Below are positions 1 through 8,994 of a stretch of 36,338 bases of DNA, piece after piece (position 1 is the first letter of the stretch; each line of letters opens with the position of its first letter). Under the pieces are notes generated by a model. That model was not told where the DNA came from. It ran no database searches and was given only the letters and a program-made list of their open reading frames with translations. The DNA lies in contig CAISPV010000022.1 of the NCBI GenBank assembly GCA_903887485.1, positions 1 through 36,338 of the forward strand, in the 5' to 3' direction. This DNA comes from an uncultured Desulfobulbaceae bacterium (GTDB taxonomy: Bacteria; Desulfobacterota; Desulfobulbia; Desulfobulbales; Desulfocapsaceae). The position numbers were made by a program, and so were the translations under genes.

Positions 1-1160
1 AAGAAGCGGCCATGGCCGCCAAACAGGAAATGGGCTACAATGGCGCCTGCCGTAACCTGACCCCTGAACAGGTCGCGGAAAAAGAGGCAGCAGGACTGCC
101 CTTTGTCATCCGCTTCAAGGTGCCTGAACGCAGCGGCATGCTCGGCTATGACGACAAGGTCCTCGGGCGCATTGAACACAGTTACAGCGAGGTTGATGAC
201 TTTGTTATTGTCCGCTCCAACGGCAAGCCCCTCTACCTGCTCTGCAATGTGGTGGACGACATCCGTGACCGGATCACCCATGTGCTCCGCGGCCAGGACC
301 ACATGACCAATACCACCCGCCAGGTCCTGCTCTACGAGGCACTGGGCGCCCCCTTGCCGGTCTTTGCCCATATGCCGCTCACCCTCGATCTGAAAAAGGC
401 CAAGATCTCCAAACGCAGCCATGGCGAGATCGTCGCCGTTCATTTTTATAAAGAGCACGGTTTTATCCCCTGGGCTCTCTGCAACTTTCTGGTCCTTCTC
501 GGCTGGTCGCCTGGAGACGACAAGGAAATCTTTTCCCGCGAGGAACTCATCGAGGCCTTTACCCTGGAGCGGATCAACAAGTCCAACTCCATCTTCAATT
601 ACCGCAAAGGGGATGAAAAATTCTTCACCGACCCCAAGGCCATTGCCATCAATGAACAGTATCTGCGCACCATGGATATTGGCGATATTGGCGACATGGT
701 CCAGAAAGTCCTGGAAAAAGAAGGGTTGTGGGAGGTAGCCTATGCCGGTGAAAAAAAGGAGTGGTACCTGCACACCCTGGCCCTGATTCGTGACCGTTTT
801 CATACCCTCAACGATTTTGCAACCCTCGGTCGCGCCTATTTTGCCGATGACTTCCAGGTGGAGCAGAAACCACTGGAGAAAAACCTGCTCAAATTTCCAG
901 ACCTCAAGGAGTGGCTACCCCTGCTTGCTGACCGCTATCAAGCCCTTGAACAGTTCACTGCCGAAGAGACGGAACGGGTGGCGAAAGAATTGGCCGAGGA
1001 GAAGGGAGTTAAACCCGGTGTCATTGTCAATGGCATGCGCACCGTGGTCACCGGACAACTGGCCGGCCCTTCCATGTATGATATCCTCATGACCCTGGGC
1101 CGAGAAAAAGTTGTGCAACGCCTCCGCAGTGTTGACAGGTTCTTTCAACAGGCAGATTGA
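1..1160 (+). CDS. gltX: Glutamyl-tRNA synthetase, 5'-truncated by window edge
   Basis: Attaches glutamate to tRNA in the cytoplasm (class I synthetase). The reading frame is open from base 3, so the N-terminal part with the HIGH motif lies outside the window; about 385 residues remain of a usual 460-500. Visible family marks are the [14 protein letters not shown] and [10 protein letters not shown] segments of the catalytic domain, then the KMSKS-type loop KISKRSHG, then the helical anticodon-binding domain with LNFL-like ([12 protein letters not shown]) and [10 protein letters not shown] segments. The loop carries one residue more than the common KLSKRHG form, suggesting a divergent GltX clade. 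The stop is at 1158-1160 and glnS starts 37 bases later on the same strand, so they probably form one operon. The assignment is firm, but tRNA specificity (Glu only, or Glu and Gln) cannot be read from the sequence. Confidence 0.93.
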   Translation, partial: EAAMAAKQEMGYNGACRNLTPEQVAEKEAAGLPFVIRFKVPERSGMLGYDDKVLGRIEHSYSEVDDFVIVRSNGKPLYLLCNVVDDIRDRITHVLRGQDHMTNTTRQVLLYEALGAPLPVFAHMPLTLDLKKAKISKRSHGEIVAVHFYKEHGFIPWALCNFLVLLGWSPGDDKEIFSREELIEAFTLERINKSNSIFNYRKGDEKFFTDPKAIAINEQYLRTMDIGDIGDMVQKVLEKEGLWEVAYAGEKKEWYLHTLALIRDRFHTLNDFATLGRAYFADDFQVEQKPLEKNLLKFPDLKEWLPLLADRYQALEQFTAEETERVAKELAEEKGVKPGVIVNGMRTVVTGQLAGPSMYDILMTLGREKVVQRLRSVDRFFQQAD

Positions 1161-1197
1161 AAAACAATTTATTAGACAGAGAGCAGGACAAACAATC

Positions 1198-2892
1198 ATG
1201 ACAGACAGCACCGAAAACTCACCCGAAGCAAGGCCCCTGGATTTTATCCGGCAGATCATTGCCGAAGACTTGCGAACCGGTAAACACCAGCACCCCGTGA
1301 CCCGTTTTCCGCCTGAGCCCAATGGTTTTCTCCATATCGGCCACGCCAAATCCATCTGCCTCAACTTCGGCATTGCTGTCGAAAACAACAGTCCCTGCCA
1401 CATGCGCTTTGATGACACCAATCCCAGCAAGGAAGAGTCCGCCTATGTGGAGTCAATCAAAAAGGATGTCAAATGGCTGGGCTTTGACTGGGGCAAGAAT
1501 CTCTTCTACGCCTCCGATTACTTTGACCGGTTGTATGACTACGCCATCCAGCTGATCAAACTAGGAAAGGCCTATGTCTGCGAACTCTCAGCAGAAGAGA
1601 TCCGGATCTACCGCGGCACCCTCACTGAACCCGGCAAGGAAAGCCCGTACCGGGACCGAACCATTGAGGAAAACCTGGATCTTTTCCAGCGAATGAAGGC
1701 CTGTGAATTTGCTGAAGGCAGCCGTGTCCTGCGGGCTAAGATCGACATGAATTCCCCGAACCTGAACATGCGCGACCCGGTCATTTACCGGATCCTGAAG
1801 GTTGCCCACCATCGTACCGGTGACAAGTGGTGCATCTACCCCATGTACGACTACACCCACTGCCTCTCCGATGCCATTGAGGGAATCACCCACTCCCTCT
1901 GCACCCTCGAGTTTGAAGACCACCGCCCTCTGTACGACTGGTGCCTGGATACCTTGAAGACAGCGTGCCATCCCCGGCAGATTGAATTCGCTAGGCTCAA
2001 CCTGACCTACACGGTCATGAGCAAACGCAAGATCCTGCAACTGGTGCAGGGAAACTACGTTGCCGGATGGGACGATCCACGCATGCTCACCATCTCCGGC
2101 CTCAGGCGGCGGGGCTATCCTGCCTCCGCCATCCGCAAATTCTGCGCCGACATTGGCATTGGCAAGAAAGAAAGCTGGATCGACATGAGCGTGCTTGAAG
2201 GCGCGGTACGGGACGACCTTAATGAGACGGCGCCCCGAGCCATGGCCGTGCTCAATCCCTTAAAGGTGATCATTGATAATTATCCGCAAGGACAAAGCGA
2301 AGAGCTGGAGGCCCAGAATCACCCCCAAAGACCGGAGATGGGCAGCAGGACAATTCCCTTCTCCCGCGAGATCTACATTGAACGGGAAGATTTCATGGAA
2401 GATCCACCAAAAAAATTCTTTCGCCTGGGACCTGGCCGTGAAGTACGGTTGCGGTACGGCTATTTCATCCGTTGTGTCGCCGTGGTCAAAGATGTGGCAA
2501 CCGGAGAAATCGCGGCGATCCACTGCACCTATGACCCGGAAACACGAGGTGGTTCCGCCCCTGATGGCCGCAAGGTCAAAGGCACCATCCACTGGGTCTC
2601 CGCAGCGCACGCCATTTCATGTCCGATCCGACTCTATGACCGCCTTTTCTTGACCGAGAATCCCGATGCGGACAAGAACGTGGATTTCAAGGAACATCTA
2701 AATCCGCAATCGCTTACCACTCTTGACACCTGCATGCTCGAACCATCCCTGAGCAAGGCGCAACCAGGAGAGTCCTTCCAGTTTGAACGGAACGGCTATT
2801 TCTGTGCCGATCTAATCGATTATCAGCCAGGAGCCCCGGTCTTCAACCGAACCGTTACCCTGAAAGATTCTTGGACAAAGACAGACAAATGA
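1198..2892 (+). CDS. glnS: Glutaminyl-tRNA synthetase
   Basis: Charges tRNA-Gln directly with glutamine. The protein is 564 residues, close to the E. coli enzyme (about 554). [15 protein letters not shown] puts the class I HIGH motif at residues 46-49, followed by [11 protein letters not shown] near 69-79; the KMSKS-type motif VMSKR is at 273-277, and the C-terminal third is the two-barrel anticodon-binding region. I chose ATG 1198: the frame is open further upstream, but homology begins here and a GAGCAGGA ribosome site lies about 10 bases ahead. It follows gltX and converges on asnS. A weak GAGGC/GCCTC inverted repeat (2891-2895, 2910-2914) just after the stop may end transcription but is not a convincing terminator. 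A direct GlnRS implies that Gln-tRNA need not come only from the amidotransferase route. Confidence 0.97.
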   Translation: MTDSTENSPEARPLDFIRQIIAEDLRTGKHQHPVTRFPPEPNGFLHIGHAKSICLNFGIAVENNSPCHMRFDDTNPSKEESAYVESIKKDVKWLGFDWGKNLFYASDYFDRLYDYAIQLIKLGKAYVCELSAEEIRIYRGTLTEPGKESPYRDRTIEENLDLFQRMKACEFAEGSRVLRAKIDMNSPNLNMRDPVIYRILKVAHHRTGDKWCIYPMYDYTHCLSDAIEGITHSLCTLEFEDHRPLYDWCLDTLKTACHPRQIEFARLNLTYTVMSKRKILQLVQGNYVAGWDDPRMLTISGLRRRGYPASAIRKFCADIGIGKKESWIDMSVLEGAVRDDLNETAPRAMAVLNPLKVIIDNYPQGQSEELEAQNHPQRPEMGSRTIPFSREIYIEREDFMEDPPKKFFRLGPGREVRLRYGYFIRCVAVVKDVATGEIAAIHCTYDPETRGGSAPDGRKVKGTIHWVSAAHAISCPIRLYDRLFLTENPDADKNVDFKEHLNPQSLTTLDTCMLEPSLSKAQPGESFQFERNGYFCADLIDYQPGAPVFNRTVTLKDSWTKTDK

Positions 2893-3008
2893 GGCAACGG
2901 GGTCGTCAGGCCTCTTTCAAAATCAGACAAAAGTGTAGCAATCCCACCCTGTTTTTGTGAAGTTCAGATTAAAGGTGATGTCGGCGGAAAATCGATATCC
3001 GGCAATTT

Positions 3009-4388
3009 TCAGCAGGGAGCAAAACCGGGGGCGCGTGGAAAGGGAATTACCTCCCGAATATTGGCCATCCCGGTGACAAACTGCACCAGCCGCTCAAAGC
3101 CAAGACCAAAACCGGAATGGGGAACCGTACCATAGCGCCGTAGATCAAGGTACCATTCATAGCCGCTCGGCTCAATTCCCGCCTGTTGCATCCGAGCCAA
3201 CAGGACATCATATCGCTCCTCGCGCTGACTACCGCCAATAATCTCACCGATCCCGGGAACCAGGATATCCATGGCCGCCACTGTCCGTCCATCGTCACTG
3301 ACCCGCATATAAAAGGGTTTGATGGCTGCTGGATAGTCGGTAACAATCAACGGCCGCTGATAAATTTCTTCCGTAAGATAGCGCTCATGTTCTGATTGCA
3401 AGTCAATCCCCCACTGCACCGGGTAGGTAAAAGACTGCCCCGACTGCAACAGTTCTTCTACCGCCTGGGTATAGGTAATATGGGCGAATTCCTGGTCAAC
3501 CACCTGCTGGAGCCTTGCCAGCAACCCTTTGGCAATAAACCGGTCAAAAAGAGCCAGATCCTCGGCGCACTCTGCCAGAACCAGCCGCACAAGATATTTC
3601 AACATCTCTTCCGCCACCCGCCTGTTTTCCTCCAAGTCACAGAAAGCCATCTCCGGCTCCACCATCCAGAACTCGGCCAGATGTCGGCTGGTATTGGAAT
3701 TTTCCGCCCTGAAGGTGGGGCCAAAGGTATAAACATTGCACAGAGCCTGGGCATAAACCTCGGCCTGCAACTGGCCGCTCACGGTCAGACCGGCAGGGCG
3801 GCCGAAAAACTCGCCGCTGCTCTCTCCACTTCCTTTAACCGCAGAAGCGGCAGAAGGGGTGGTTACCTGAAACATCTCACCCGCACCCTCGCAGTCACTG
3901 GTGGTGATGATCGGAGTATGCACCTGGATAAAGCCACGCTCCTGAAAAAAGGTGTGCACCCCATAGGAAAGGCGGGAACGAACCCTGGCCACCGCCCCCA
4001 GGGCATTGGTGCGGGGCCGCAGATGGGTAATATTGCGCAGAAACTCAAAGGAATGATGTTTCTTCTGCAAGGGATAGGACTCTGGATCAGCCCAACCCAG
4101 AACCTGCACCTCGGTGGCCCGCAACTCAACTGCCTGTCCTTTGGCCGGTGACTCCTGGAGAATGCCGGTTACCAACACACTACAGCCAACACTGAGCTTT
4201 TTAACCTCATCCCCATAATTAGCCAAGGCCTGATCAGCAATGACCTGGATATTGGCCAGACTTGAGCCATCACCCACCTCAATAAAAGAAAAACCACTGG
4301 CATCCCGCCTGGTTCTCACCCAACCCGCCACCTGCAACTGCTCGCCTATCTGCGGGGCAGCAAGAATATTCACTATCCGTTTTTTCAT
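3009..4388 (-). CDS. asnS: Asparaginyl-tRNA synthetase
   Basis: Charges tRNA-Asn with asparagine (class IIb synthetase, cytoplasm). It is 459 residues, near the usual 466. An N-terminal OB-fold (about 15-110, [20 protein letters not shown]) precedes the catalytic domain. The latter has the [12 protein letters not shown] region, motif 2 [21 protein letters not shown] and motif 3 [15 protein letters not shown] near the C-terminus. I prefer ATG at 4388 to the in-frame TTG three bases upstream because AGAGG (4396-4400) sits 7 bases from the ATG. That AGAGG is the 3' arm of a small CCTCT/AGAGG hairpin (4396-4413), which could partly mask the ribosome site; this is inference. It is the last gene of a minus-strand run after the DUF89 gene (90-base gap) and converges with glnS. 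Confidence 0.96.
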   Translation of the reverse strand: MKKRIVNILAAPQIGEQLQVAGWVRTRRDASGFSFIEVGDGSSLANIQVIADQALANYGDEVKKLSVGCSVLVTGILQESPAKGQAVELRATEVQVLGWADPESYPLQKKHHSFEFLRNITHLRPRTNALGAVARVRSRLSYGVHTFFQERGFIQVHTPIITTSDCEGAGEMFQVTTPSAASAVKGSGESSGEFFGRPAGLTVSGQLQAEVYAQALCNVYTFGPTFRAENSNTSRHLAEFWMVEPEMAFCDLEENRRVAEEMLKYLVRLVLAECAEDLALFDRFIAKGLLARLQQVVDQEFAHITYTQAVEELLQSGQSFTYPVQWGIDLQSEHERYLTEEIYQRPLIVTDYPAAIKPFYMRVSDDGRTVAAMDILVPGIGEIIGGSQREERYDVLLARMQQAGIEPSGYEWYLDLRRYGTVPHSGFGLGFERLVQFVTGMANIREVIPFPRAPGFAPC

Positions 4389-4478
4389 CAAACAACCTCT
4401 TTTAAATGAGAGGAGTTAAGCCTTCAGCATTCAGCAAACACGAAAATCAAGCCATTATCTTCAAGATACTGAACACCA

Positions 4479-5396
4479 CTAACCAACAGCAGAATGCCCC
4501 CGGCAGTACAACACCATTTCTCCCTGACCGGGCAATTCATTCAGACCTTTCCCGGTCAGCCGGGCAAGATGAGCCCCAACCACCGGACACTTGACGGTCA
4601 GGAGAAAAAAGATATCCGCCTCTGTCTCGAAAACTGCTTCTGACAAGGTTTCAAAATTCCCTTGCCCCTTAGAGAGAATAAGATCAGCCCGCTGAAAGAC
4701 ATGAAGAAACTCAGCCGAGCAACTGGCTAGGGGTGTGCCAGGACATGCAGTGCCATTAGTGATAATGCGGGCATACTGATCAAGGCCGCAGGCCATGGCA
4801 TCCGCAAATAGGGCATCATTAATAATAGGCCCTTCTTTCACCGCCACAGTCACCTCCAACCCCACATCAACAAGACAACGAATAACCAGGGAATCATAGA
4901 CAATCTCGCCGCAGTTATCAGCAAGATAAAGAACTTTCGCCTTGCCAGGCAACCGGCAGACCTGCTCAAACAACTGCCTGCTCTCATCAATGACAAAAGA
5001 CATTGTTCGGGCCCGCACCATAGCGGCCCCTACGTCAAAACTGGCCATCGCCCCATAATCAATGATATTACCGGCAATAGCCAAACGAAGGGCGGCAAGC
5101 AAGGGCACCTCACTCTGTTCAACTTCCCGCAGGAGATCAGGCAGGATGGCAAGGGCCTGATCATTTGACGCTTTTTTAATGGCCAGATAAGGATCAGGGC
5201 AACCAGTAACCCTGGCAATGGTCGCATACACAGCCACCGAATTTTCAGGCGGGGTCAACGACATCTCCATCTGCGGTAACAGGGCAGCAACAACCCGGGC
5301 CACCTCCAGATGCACAGCCTCATCGGCCGTACTGATCCGCGCCACCCGCAGGGCCTGACCCATAAAACAGGCAAGGCAGTCAACAGAAGTCTTCAT
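4479..5396 (-). CDS. DUF89 (ARMT1-like) family protein
   Basis: A 305-residue cytoplasmic protein of the DUF89/COG1578 family, whose characterised members are metal-dependent phosphatases proposed to remove damaged or inhibitory phosphometabolites. Visible family marks are an N-terminal CLAC (C7, C10), AGNIIDYG at 108-115, LADNCGEIVYD at 158-168 with the putative metal-binding Asp160-Asn161, a conserved Asp near 194, and KGQGNFE at 243-249. The N-terminal CxxC is typical of the prokaryotic branch. The ATG at 5396 overlaps the TGA of the upstream TtcA-like gene in an ATGA junction, so translation is probably coupled. The substrate cannot be told from the sequence; the coupling suggests a role next to a sulfur or nucleotide transfer enzyme, but that is speculation. 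Confidence 0.85.
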   Translation of the reverse strand: MKTSVDCLACFMGQALRVARISTADEAVHLEVARVVAALLPQMEMSLTPPENSVAVYATIARVTGCPDPYLAIKKASNDQALAILPDLLREVEQSEVPLLAALRLAIAGNIIDYGAMASFDVGAAMVRARTMSFVIDESRQLFEQVCRLPGKAKVLYLADNCGEIVYDSLVIRCLVDVGLEVTVAVKEGPIINDALFADAMACGLDQYARIITNGTACPGTPLASCSAEFLHVFQRADLILSKGQGNFETLSEAVFETEADIFFLLTVKCPVVGAHLARLTGKGLNELPGQGEMVLYCRGHSAVG

Positions 5397-6208
5397 AGCA
5401 GGTATCCTTCCCGCACATTGGCCATGGCAGCAAAGATCGAGGCCTTAACCCCAGGATTCTGCTGATAGAGAGTGTGCAGCATCTTGCGCAGATGATCACG
5501 CCGGGTATTCCCGGCCAGTGGGCAAAGGTTATCAACCGGCACCAAGCCAAGAGTGACAGCAATATCCTGCACCTCATGTTTTTCGATATAGGCCAGTGGC
5601 CTAATAAGGGTCAGTCGGCCGTCAAAAAGGTCCTGCCTTGGCACCATGGTAGAAAGATTACCACTATAGAACATATTCAAAAACAGGGTCTCAATGAGAT
5701 CATCCTTGTGATGACCAAAAGCGATCTTGTTGCACCCATATTCTCGGGCCAGATCAAAAAGCTGATGACGACGTTGCCGGGAGCAGAGAAAACAACTCCG
5801 TTCTGGCTGGTCTTTATCTATCAATGGAATAGGCAACACTGAGTCAGGCAAGCAAGGTGAAAGCGAGACTTCAGCTATGGCTTGCGTTTCACCTGTCTCC
5901 CTGACCTGCTTCACAACCAAAGGGATCCCGAACCGATGCAATTGCCGGCGTATCTCTTCAACCGGACTTATGCCCCCATCCCCCTGCCCCCGAAACCCCA
6001 TATCTATATGGACAACGCGCAAGGTGTATTGGATAGGGGCCTTCTTCAGCCACATCTGCAGCAACCAAGCCAGCACCAGACTATCCACCCCACCGGAAAC
6101 GGCGACCAGCACACAATCACCATGACTGAGCATAGAATAGGCCTGCATGGCCTGGCCAATACGCCTGTTGACCTGCCTAGGTAGAATCGTCTCTGATTTC
6201 ATCGCCAT
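5393..6208 (-). CDS. TtcA-like PP-loop ATPase (tRNA thiolation family)
   Basis: Belongs to the TtcA/TilS PP-loop superfamily that adenylates a nucleobase of tRNA; TtcA adds sulfur to cytidine 32. With the start at 6208 it is 271 residues. The PP-loop SGGVDS is at 38-43, followed by HIDMGF (about 67-72). The pair C139/C142 (CFLCSRQRR) and C229 (NLCP) match the three cysteines that hold a [4Fe-4S] cluster in TtcA, and GHHKDDLIETLFLNMFY is a strong TtcA signature. About 20 extra residues precede the CFLC motif compared with E. coli TtcA. An in-frame ATG at 6256 lies upstream of a terminator-like hairpin and is unlikely to be used; ATG 6208 and ATG 6202 are the candidates and neither has a clean ribosome site. 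Coupled to the DUF89 gene. Exact tRNA target unproven. Confidence 0.82.
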   Translation of the reverse strand: MAMKSETILPRQVNRRIGQAMQAYSMLSHGDCVLVAVSGGVDSLVLAWLLQMWLKKAPIQYTLRVVHIDMGFRGQGDGGISPVEEIRRQLHRFGIPLVVKQVRETGETQAIAEVSLSPCLPDSVLPIPLIDKDQPERSCFLCSRQRRHQLFDLAREYGCNKIAFGHHKDDLIETLFLNMFYSGNLSTMVPRQDLFDGRLTLIRPLAYIEKHEVQDIAVTLGLVPVDNLCPLAGNTRRDHLRKMLHTLYQQNPGVKASIFAAMANVREGYLL

Positions 6209-6250
6209 AAAAAATGCCTGCTGAATTTGCTTCACGCAAAACCAGCAGGC
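6209..6250 (-). terminator. Rho-independent terminator or attenuator abutting the TtcA-like start codon
   Basis: Read on the minus strand, an 8-bp stem GCCTGCTG/CAGCAGGC (6243-6250 with 6216-6223) encloses a second 5-bp stem TTTGC/GCAAA (6236-6240 with 6226-6230) and is followed by A and then six T (6214-6209). The next bases are ATG 6208. It lies 39 bases after the lipoprotein stop, so it most simply ends the hisB-lipoprotein transcript. Any transcript reading into the TtcA-like gene from upstream would have to pass it, so attenuation is possible. Confidence 0.8.
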
Positions 6251-6289
6251 AACCATAAAACAGGAATAACAAACAACCTGATAGAGTTG

Positions 6290-6937
6290 TTATTTCTGGA
6301 GATAAGGACAATCAACCAGACGTTCCTTCAACCCCTGACGAACCAGCTCTTCCACCGTAATCCATTTAAAACCGCGACTTTTAACCTTGCCAAGGGTAAA
6401 CAGATTACTTGACAACGCTTCTTGGGTCTCATCAAAAGAAGCGGCCCAGAGAACCCTACCAGTATCCACATGCGTGAGAACCATCTCAAAGGCGGCAGAG
6501 GCCGGAGAATTCACCGACAGGTCACTTCCATCCCGCTCATGAAAACGAGTCACTGTGACCTCAAGGACCGCATTGGCATTCAGCTTGGCACCAAGGGCCT
6601 TCATCTGCGCCAGACGACCGCCAACCGCATCAGTCAACAAGGCGTCCAGTTGCCCCTCTGTCACGATATGAACCTTGTTATCTTTCCCCAGCTCCGCACC
6701 AATCACCCCATCAACAAATCCAGTCACACTGCCAGAAGTTGATATGCCTTTACAAGCTGAATTCAAAGCCTTTTCTGCCATCACTGTTGGCATCACGACA
6801 ATACCCGTGAGCGGCTGAAGTGTTACCGTTTTCTCTTCTGGCTGCTCACCCTTTTTTCCCATACAGGCGGAAAAAAAGACTGAACAAAAAAACGCCACAA
6901 TCAAGATACTGGTTATTTTTCTCACTCTTGTTTTCAC
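6290..6937 (-). CDS. Predicted lipoprotein of unknown function
   Basis: A 215-residue secreted lipoprotein. A positively charged start (MKTRVRK), a hydrophobic stretch (about 9-22) and the lipobox-like FSAC with Cys25 indicate signal peptidase II processing and membrane anchoring. The mature part shows alternating beta/alpha character (QMKALGAKLNANAVLEVTVTRF; TGRVLWAASFDETQ), reminiscent of the CsgG/PelC/TolB-N type fold of outer-membrane-associated lipoproteins; that resemblance is my impression only. I chose GTG 6937 because GAGG (6944-6947) lies 6 bases ahead; another GTG at 6949 would add four residues. It follows hisB by about 62 bases and ends at the hairpin at 6209-6250. No specific function recognised. 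Confidence 0.75.
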   Translation of the reverse strand: MKTRVRKITSILIVAFFCSVFFSACMGKKGEQPEEKTVTLQPLTGIVVMPTVMAEKALNSACKGISTSGSVTGFVDGVIGAELGKDNKVHIVTEGQLDALLTDAVGGRLAQMKALGAKLNANAVLEVTVTRFHERDGSDLSVNSPASAAFEMVLTHVDTGRVLWAASFDETQEALSSNLFTLGKVKSRGFKWITVEELVRQGLKERLVDCPYLQK

Positions 6938-6999
6938 AAATGACCTCACTTAAAATTTATCCGGACATCTCGCAATCCCAAACAACCCCAACAACAATC

Positions 7000-7599
7000 T
7001 TACAGCACACCTTTTGAAGACAAGGCCCCCGTCACCATATGATTTACACCAGTGGCCTGAGCCATCGCCCGAGCCAAGCCCTTGAAAATCGCCTCTATAA
7101 TATGATGACTGTTCTCGCCATGCAGCAGATCAATATGCAGGCTCACCCCAGCGTGTTGAGAAAACGCCCGCATAAACTCAAGGGTCAGGGCGGTATCAAA
7201 GGTTCCCAGCTTCTGATCAGGAACTGCAACGCCATAGTGCAAAAAAGGTCGATTGGAGAGATCAACCACAACACGTGCCAGTGTCTCATCCATAGGCAGA
7301 TAACTCAAGCCATACCGGTTTATTCCGCTTTTATCCCCCAAGGCTTTAGCAAAGGCCTGCCCCAAACAGATCCCTATATCCTCCACCGTATGATGGCCAT
7401 CAACCTCGACATCGCCTGTCGCCTTGATCTCAAGGTCAAAAAAACCATGCACGGCAAAAAGGGTCAACATGTGATCAAGGAAAGGAACCGCAGTATCTAT
7501 TTTGACAATACCAGTCCCGTCAACCAGCAAGACCAGCTGGATATCTGTTTCACGGGTAACGCGATGAATCAGGCCACGCCGTTGTTCCATTGCATTCAT
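7000..7599 (-). CDS. hisB: Imidazoleglycerol-phosphate dehydratase
   Basis: Dehydrates imidazoleglycerol phosphate to imidazole acetol phosphate in histidine biosynthesis. At 199 residues it is the usual monofunctional length, without the N-terminal phosphatase of enteric HisB. Metal-binding signatures are complete: FLDHML, DGHHTVEDIG, DETLARVVVDLS and GENSHHIIEAIFK. ATG 7599 is preceded by AAGGA at good spacing; ATG 7590 is an alternative. No other his gene is in the window, so it is separated from the rest of the pathway. The downstream lipoprotein gene is close and probably cotranscribed. Identification is firm. Confidence 0.96.
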   Translation of the reverse strand: MNAMEQRRGLIHRVTRETDIQLVLLVDGTGIVKIDTAVPFLDHMLTLFAVHGFFDLEIKATGDVEVDGHHTVEDIGICLGQAFAKALGDKSGINRYGLSYLPMDETLARVVVDLSNRPFLHYGVAVPDQKLGTFDTALTLEFMRAFSQHAGVSLHIDLLHGENSHHIIEAIFKGLARAMAQATGVNHMVTGALSSKGVL

Positions 7600-7786
7600 A
7601 CACTTTCCTTAAAGGGAGATTACCCCTGCCAATTAGTTAACAAGCAGACAAGGCTGTTTTCGACCATTTGCAAACTCACAATTAAATAATTACTCTATTT
7701 ATTCTATTCTTTAAAGGGCACCATCTTCTTTTTTTATCTCATCCCGTTTTTTTAACAATAGCGACTCAAAAGAGAACTCTTTTTTA

Positions 7787-7816
7787 TTGACAAGAGACCC
7801 ATAGACTTGTTAGAGT
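7787..7816 (+). promoter_or_regulatory. Sigma-70-type promoter for tRNA-Gly
   Basis: A perfect -35 TTGACA (7787-7792) is followed after 18 bases by TAGAGT (7811-7816), which matches the -10 consensus at four of six positions. The predicted start near 7823 lies about 20 bases before the mature tRNA, a normal leader length. The 245 bases between hisB and the tRNA hold no other recognisable feature. Confidence 0.6.
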
Positions 7817-7844
7817 ATTCTCGTTTTTACTTTATAGATATCGA

Positions 7845-7919
<75 letters not shown>

Positions 7920-7930
7920 TTAGAGATTCG

Positions 7931-7961
7931 AAAAGGTTCGACACAGTTCGAACCTTTTTTT
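7931..7961 (+). terminator. Rho-independent terminator after tRNA-Gly
   Basis: AAAAGGTTCG (7931-7940) pairs perfectly with CGAACCTTTT (7949-7958) around an 8-base loop, and the 3' arm runs into a T tract ending near 7961. It separates the tRNA from rplM, which begins 35 bases later. Part of the T tract belongs to the stem, as is common in this type. Confidence 0.8.
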
Positions 7962-7995
7962 ATTCATTGTACCAATCAGCATTTTGAGGAACACC

Positions 7996-8424
7996 ATGAA
8001 AACCTATCTGGCTCCAGTTAACGAGATCGAAAGAAAATGGTATGTCGTCAATGCCGAAGACAAGGTTCTCGGCCGCCTGGCATCAGAAGTCGCGTCTCGT
8101 CTGCGCGGGAAACACAAACCAACCTTTTCCACCTTTATCGACAACGGTGATTTCATTATTATCACCAATGCCGATAAGATTAAATTGACTGGAAAAAAAT
8201 GGGACGACAAGAAATACTACCGTCATACCGGATGGATAGGCGGGATTAAAGAGCAAAGCGCCAAGAAATTGTTAGAGGTACATCCAACACACCTCATCTT
8301 GAAGGCTGTTAAGGGAATGCTTCCAAAAAACAAACTTGGCGATCAGCAGTTAAAGAAACTTAAAATTTATGTTGGCAATGAGCATCCACATGCAGCTCAA
8401 CTGCCTGCCGAATTAGATATTTAA
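7996..8424 (+). CDS. rplM: 50S ribosomal protein L13
   Basis: Large-subunit ribosomal protein, 142 residues like E. coli L13. Typical segments are KWYVVNAEDKVLGRLAS near the N-terminus, KHKPTFSTFIDNGDFI, KLTGKKWDDKKYYRHTGWIGG and the C-terminal YVGNEHPHAAQLP. ATG 7996 was chosen over the in-frame TTG 7984 because GAGGA (7986-7990) is placed correctly and the family starts at MKTY. It forms the conserved two-gene unit with rpsI, 21 bases downstream. L13 can act as an autoregulator in some bacteria, but I see no clear leader element beyond the short gap after the tRNA terminator. Confidence 0.98.
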   Translation: MKTYLAPVNEIERKWYVVNAEDKVLGRLASEVASRLRGKHKPTFSTFIDNGDFIIITNADKIKLTGKKWDDKKYYRHTGWIGGIKEQSAKKLLEVHPTHLILKAVKGMLPKNKLGDQQLKKLKIYVGNEHPHAAQLPAELDI

Positions 8425-8445
8425 TTTTTCGCGGAGAAAACAACC

Positions 8446-8838
8446 ATGGCTCAAAATCGTTTTTATGCCACAGGGAAAAGAAAAACAGCAGTTGCCAGAG
8501 TATGGATCACCCCAGGCAGTGGCAAGGTTATTGTAAATACCATGAGCGCGGATGACTATTTCGGTGGGACCTTCAAAACCTACAAAATAGCAACGCCCTT
8601 CAAGGTAACCGATAATTTTGAAGGCTATGATGTCATCGCCACCTTAAAAGGCGGTGGAAAATCAGCTCAGGTGGATGCGCTAACCCATGGAATTTCCAGG
8701 GCCCTGCTGCATGTTAATCCTGACAACAGATTACCCTTGAAAAAATCGGGACTCCTGACCCGTGACCCCCGCATGAAAGAGCGGAAAAAATATGGTCAGA
8801 AAGGCGCACGCGCCAAGTTCCAGTTCTCTAAACGTTAA
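8446..8838 (+). CDS. rpsI: 30S ribosomal protein S9
   Basis: Small-subunit ribosomal protein of 130 residues, standard length. It starts FYATGKRKTAVARVW, contains GGGKSAQVDALTHGISRAL and ends in the universally conserved basic tail FQFSKR, whose last arginine reaches the peptidyl-tRNA site in known ribosomes. A GCGGAGAA ribosome site precedes the ATG. It is cotranscribed with rplM and followed about 100 bases later by a strong terminator. Confidence 0.98.
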   Translation: MAQNRFYATGKRKTAVARVWITPGSGKVIVNTMSADDYFGGTFKTYKIATPFKVTDNFEGYDVIATLKGGGKSAQVDALTHGISRALLHVNPDNRLPLKKSGLLTRDPRMKERKKYGQKGARAKFQFSKR

Positions 8839-8940
8839 TTCTTTTTTCTCTGTTTAAAGCCTTCTTCTTGTTTGAAGGATGACACATTGTTGCTTCGATC
8901 CTGAAGGAACTTATAACGGAAAGGAAAATGGCTTTATCAG

Positions 8941-8976
8941 AGGGAATAACAGATGTTCTGTTATTCCCTTTTCTTA
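8941..8976 (+). terminator. Rho-independent terminator between rpsI and argC
   Basis: A 13-bp perfect stem (8941-8953 with 8957-8969, core GGGAATAACAGA) closes on the three-base loop TGT and is followed by TTTTC and further T-rich sequence. It ends the rplM-rpsI transcript. A promoter-like TTGCTT (8890-8895), 16-base spacer, TATAAC (8912-8917) lies upstream of it, so a leader transcript towards argC would also meet this hairpin. Confidence 0.88.
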
Positions 8977-8994
8977 TTTCATCAGGTACTCATC

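Noticed and set aside
3396-4151. 251-codon open frame on the plus strand opposite asnS
   Set aside because: It lies wholly antisense to a clear asnS, shows no family motif and has low-complexity composition expected of a shadow frame.
5393-6256. Longer TtcA-like start at ATG 6256
   Set aside because: The extra 16 residues would be encoded through the terminator hairpin and have no family resemblance.
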